Origin: Nanobdellota archaeon
GTDB taxonomy: Archaea > Nanobdellota > Nanobdellia > SCGC-AAA011-G17 > VGLX01
Reading direction: 5' to 3'
Length of the DNA stretch: 6,461 nucleotides
NCBI GenBank assembly: GCA_018894775.1
Contig: JAHIPG010000080.1
Span: 1-6,461 of the forward strand
Position 1 is the first letter of the stretch, and the number at the start of each line of letters is the position of its first letter. This document shows, piece by piece, positions 5,699 through 6,461 of the stretch. Position numbers and translations under genes: made by a program. The notes under the pieces are model-generated. The model saw nothing but the letters and a program-made list of their open reading frames with translations. It did not search any database and was not told the origin of the DNA.

Positions 5699-6372
5699 TG
5701 ATAGCCATATTATTTGCATTCTTACTTACAGTAGTGCACTTTTTTAGCAAAAAGATATCTAAGACTGTAGAGAAACACCATTTGCACATAACCAGTTTCA
5801 GCGCAGGAATGTTCATCACATTAATATTTGTAGATTTCTTCCCAAAAATGACAGAAGGGCAATTGTTTGGAGCACCAGTATTTTTAGCACTGGCATTAGG
5901 TTTTGTAACGTTCTACCTTACTGAGAAATACCTATACCAACATGTTACAGATAAGAAAACACTGCTGAAAGATCTGGCCAAGCTGCATAACTTCGGTTTT
6001 TTCCTTAATCACTTGGTGATAGGATTCGTCCTTTACCTGACTTTAGAACTGAACGGGACCTATACCAACTTTCTTGTTATTATCCCATTCTTATTGCACA
6101 CATTATCATCATCAATATCTCTAGAACATTTACATAATAAGTTAAAGACAAAGTTCAATAAGCTGGTATTAAACACATCAACTCTTTTGGGAGCCATATT
6201 AGCGGCAGCGATACAACTTGAACAGTTCTGGTATTTTACATTCTTCTCATTCTTTTTAGGATCACTACTCTATGTTTCTATGAGAGATATGATTCCAAAA
6301 GGAAAGAAAGGAAACCCCTTCGCATTCTTTATAGGGTTCTTAATCACTATACTAATTCTTTCTTTAATATAA
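5698..6372 (+). CDS. Polytopic membrane protein, ZIP (zinc/iron permease)-like
   Basis: This 224-residue, very hydrophobic protein has about seven to eight predicted membrane segments (roughly 1-16, 30-49, 58-76, 100-118, 122-142, 156-175, 178-195 and 206-224). Its pattern recalls ZIP transporters: FSAGMFITLIFVDFFPKM (34-51) resembles the ZIP TM2 ending in a proline, LHNFGFFLNHLVIGF (96-110) the TM4 region, and FLGSLLYVSMRDMIPKGKKG (186-205) the typical late segment with Y-V-x-x-x-D-x-I-P. The strongest ZIP metal sites, HNxxDG/EG in TM4 and HExP in TM5, are not intact. H105 and H134 are the obvious remaining histidines in those segments, and H144 and H146 follow. Metal transport is therefore uncertain. 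Its ATG overlaps the cmk stop (TAATG), so it is translated with the nucleotide kinases. The family assignment is by eye only. Confidence 0.65.
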   Translation: MIAILFAFLLTVVHFFSKKISKTVEKHHLHITSFSAGMFITLIFVDFFPKMTEGQLFGAPVFLALALGFVTFYLTEKYLYQHVTDKKTLLKDLAKLHNFGFFLNHLVIGFVLYLTLELNGTYTNFLVIIPFLLHTLSSSISLEHLHNKLKTKFNKLVLNTSTLLGAILAAAIQLEQFWYFTFFSFFLGSLLYVSMRDMIPKGKKGNPFAFFIGFLITILILSLI

Positions 6373-6389
6373 TAACTTCAATAGTTATT
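6371..6389. terminator. Palindrome between convergent genes, possible bidirectional terminator
   Basis: A perfect 7-base inverted repeat, AATAACT (6371-6377) and AGTTATT (6383-6389), encloses a 5-base loop. It overlaps the stop of the ZIP-like gene and lies just before the 3' end of the convergent SDR gene. A T-rich stretch follows on the + strand. The stem is weak and AT-rich, and archaeal termination depends mostly on T tracts, so it may instead be a chance repeat in AT-rich DNA. Confidence 0.35.
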
Positions 6390-6393
6390 TATA

Positions 6394-6461
6394 TTATTGT
6401 GTTAGCCAACCACCATCTACATAGATTACAGCACCAGTGATATAATCTGCTTCATCTGATG
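6394..6461 (-). CDS. Short-chain dehydrogenase/reductase, C-terminal end (partial)
   Basis: The - strand reads the last 21 residues of a protein, then TAA (6394-6396). The fragment contains DYITGAVIYVDGGWLTQ, which is the C-terminal signature of classical SDR oxidoreductases (S-x-x-x-x-I-T-G-x-x-x-x-V-D-G-G), where the strand and loop close over the cofactor and substrate site. SDR enzymes use NAD(P)H to reduce or oxidise alcohols, sugars or acyl groups. The substrate cannot be told from the tail, and the catalytic YxxxK lies beyond the right edge. It converges on the ZIP-like gene with 21 bases between the two stop codons and appears to belong to a separate transcription unit. Confidence 0.8.
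   Translation of the reverse strand, partial: SDEADYITGAVIYVDGGWLTQ

Overview
The window looks like part of a small, AT-rich archaeal genome, most likely of the DPANN type (for example Woesearchaeota or Pacearchaeota relatives). The reasons are: a methanogen-type ThyA and an archaeal-type cytidylate kinase; TATA boxes placed about 27 to 31 bases before start codons, as in leaderless archaeal transcripts; arginine written mainly as AGA/AGG; and very tight packing with ATGA, TAATG and CTAA overlaps. The lineage is an inference, because no rRNA or other marker gene is present.

Layout. Bases 3-224 hold the 3' end of an unrecognised + strand gene. A + strand pair follows: a shortened enolase-family protein (275-1426) and a YjbQ/UPF0047 protein (1423-1815), overlapping by 4 bases. 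The YjbQ stop codon interlocks tail-to-tail with the stop of a - strand pair: thymidylate synthase (2827-3543), followed after one base by a P-loop kinase/dCMP deaminase fusion (1812-2825). A 138-base divergent promoter region (3544-3681) separates this pair from a + strand four-gene operon: thymidylate kinase (3682-4416), an HD-domain phosphohydrolase (4419-5156), cytidylate kinase (5153-5698) and a ZIP-like membrane protein (5698-6372). A short palindrome lies at 6371-6389, and the - strand 3' end of an SDR oxidoreductase gene closes the window (6394-6461).

How the genes work together. The two divergent operons form a compact pyrimidine deoxynucleotide module: dCMP to dUMP (deaminase), dUMP to dTMP (ThyA), dTMP to dTDP (Tmk), and (d)CMP to (d)CDP (Cmk). 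The HD protein, set between the two kinases, is plausibly a nucleotide phosphohydrolase that trims or balances these pools. The P-loop/deaminase fusion has the same domain order as the phage-defence deaminases AvcD/DcdV, but its setting beside thyA favours a metabolic role. The ZIP-like protein could supply or remove metal, but it lacks the usual ZIP metal-site pattern.

The annotation uses later start codons than the longest open frames for three genes (thyA, the fusion and cmk), supported by a Shine-Dalgarno site, P-loop placement or gene overlap. I found no RNA gene, CRISPR array, insertion sequence or origin.
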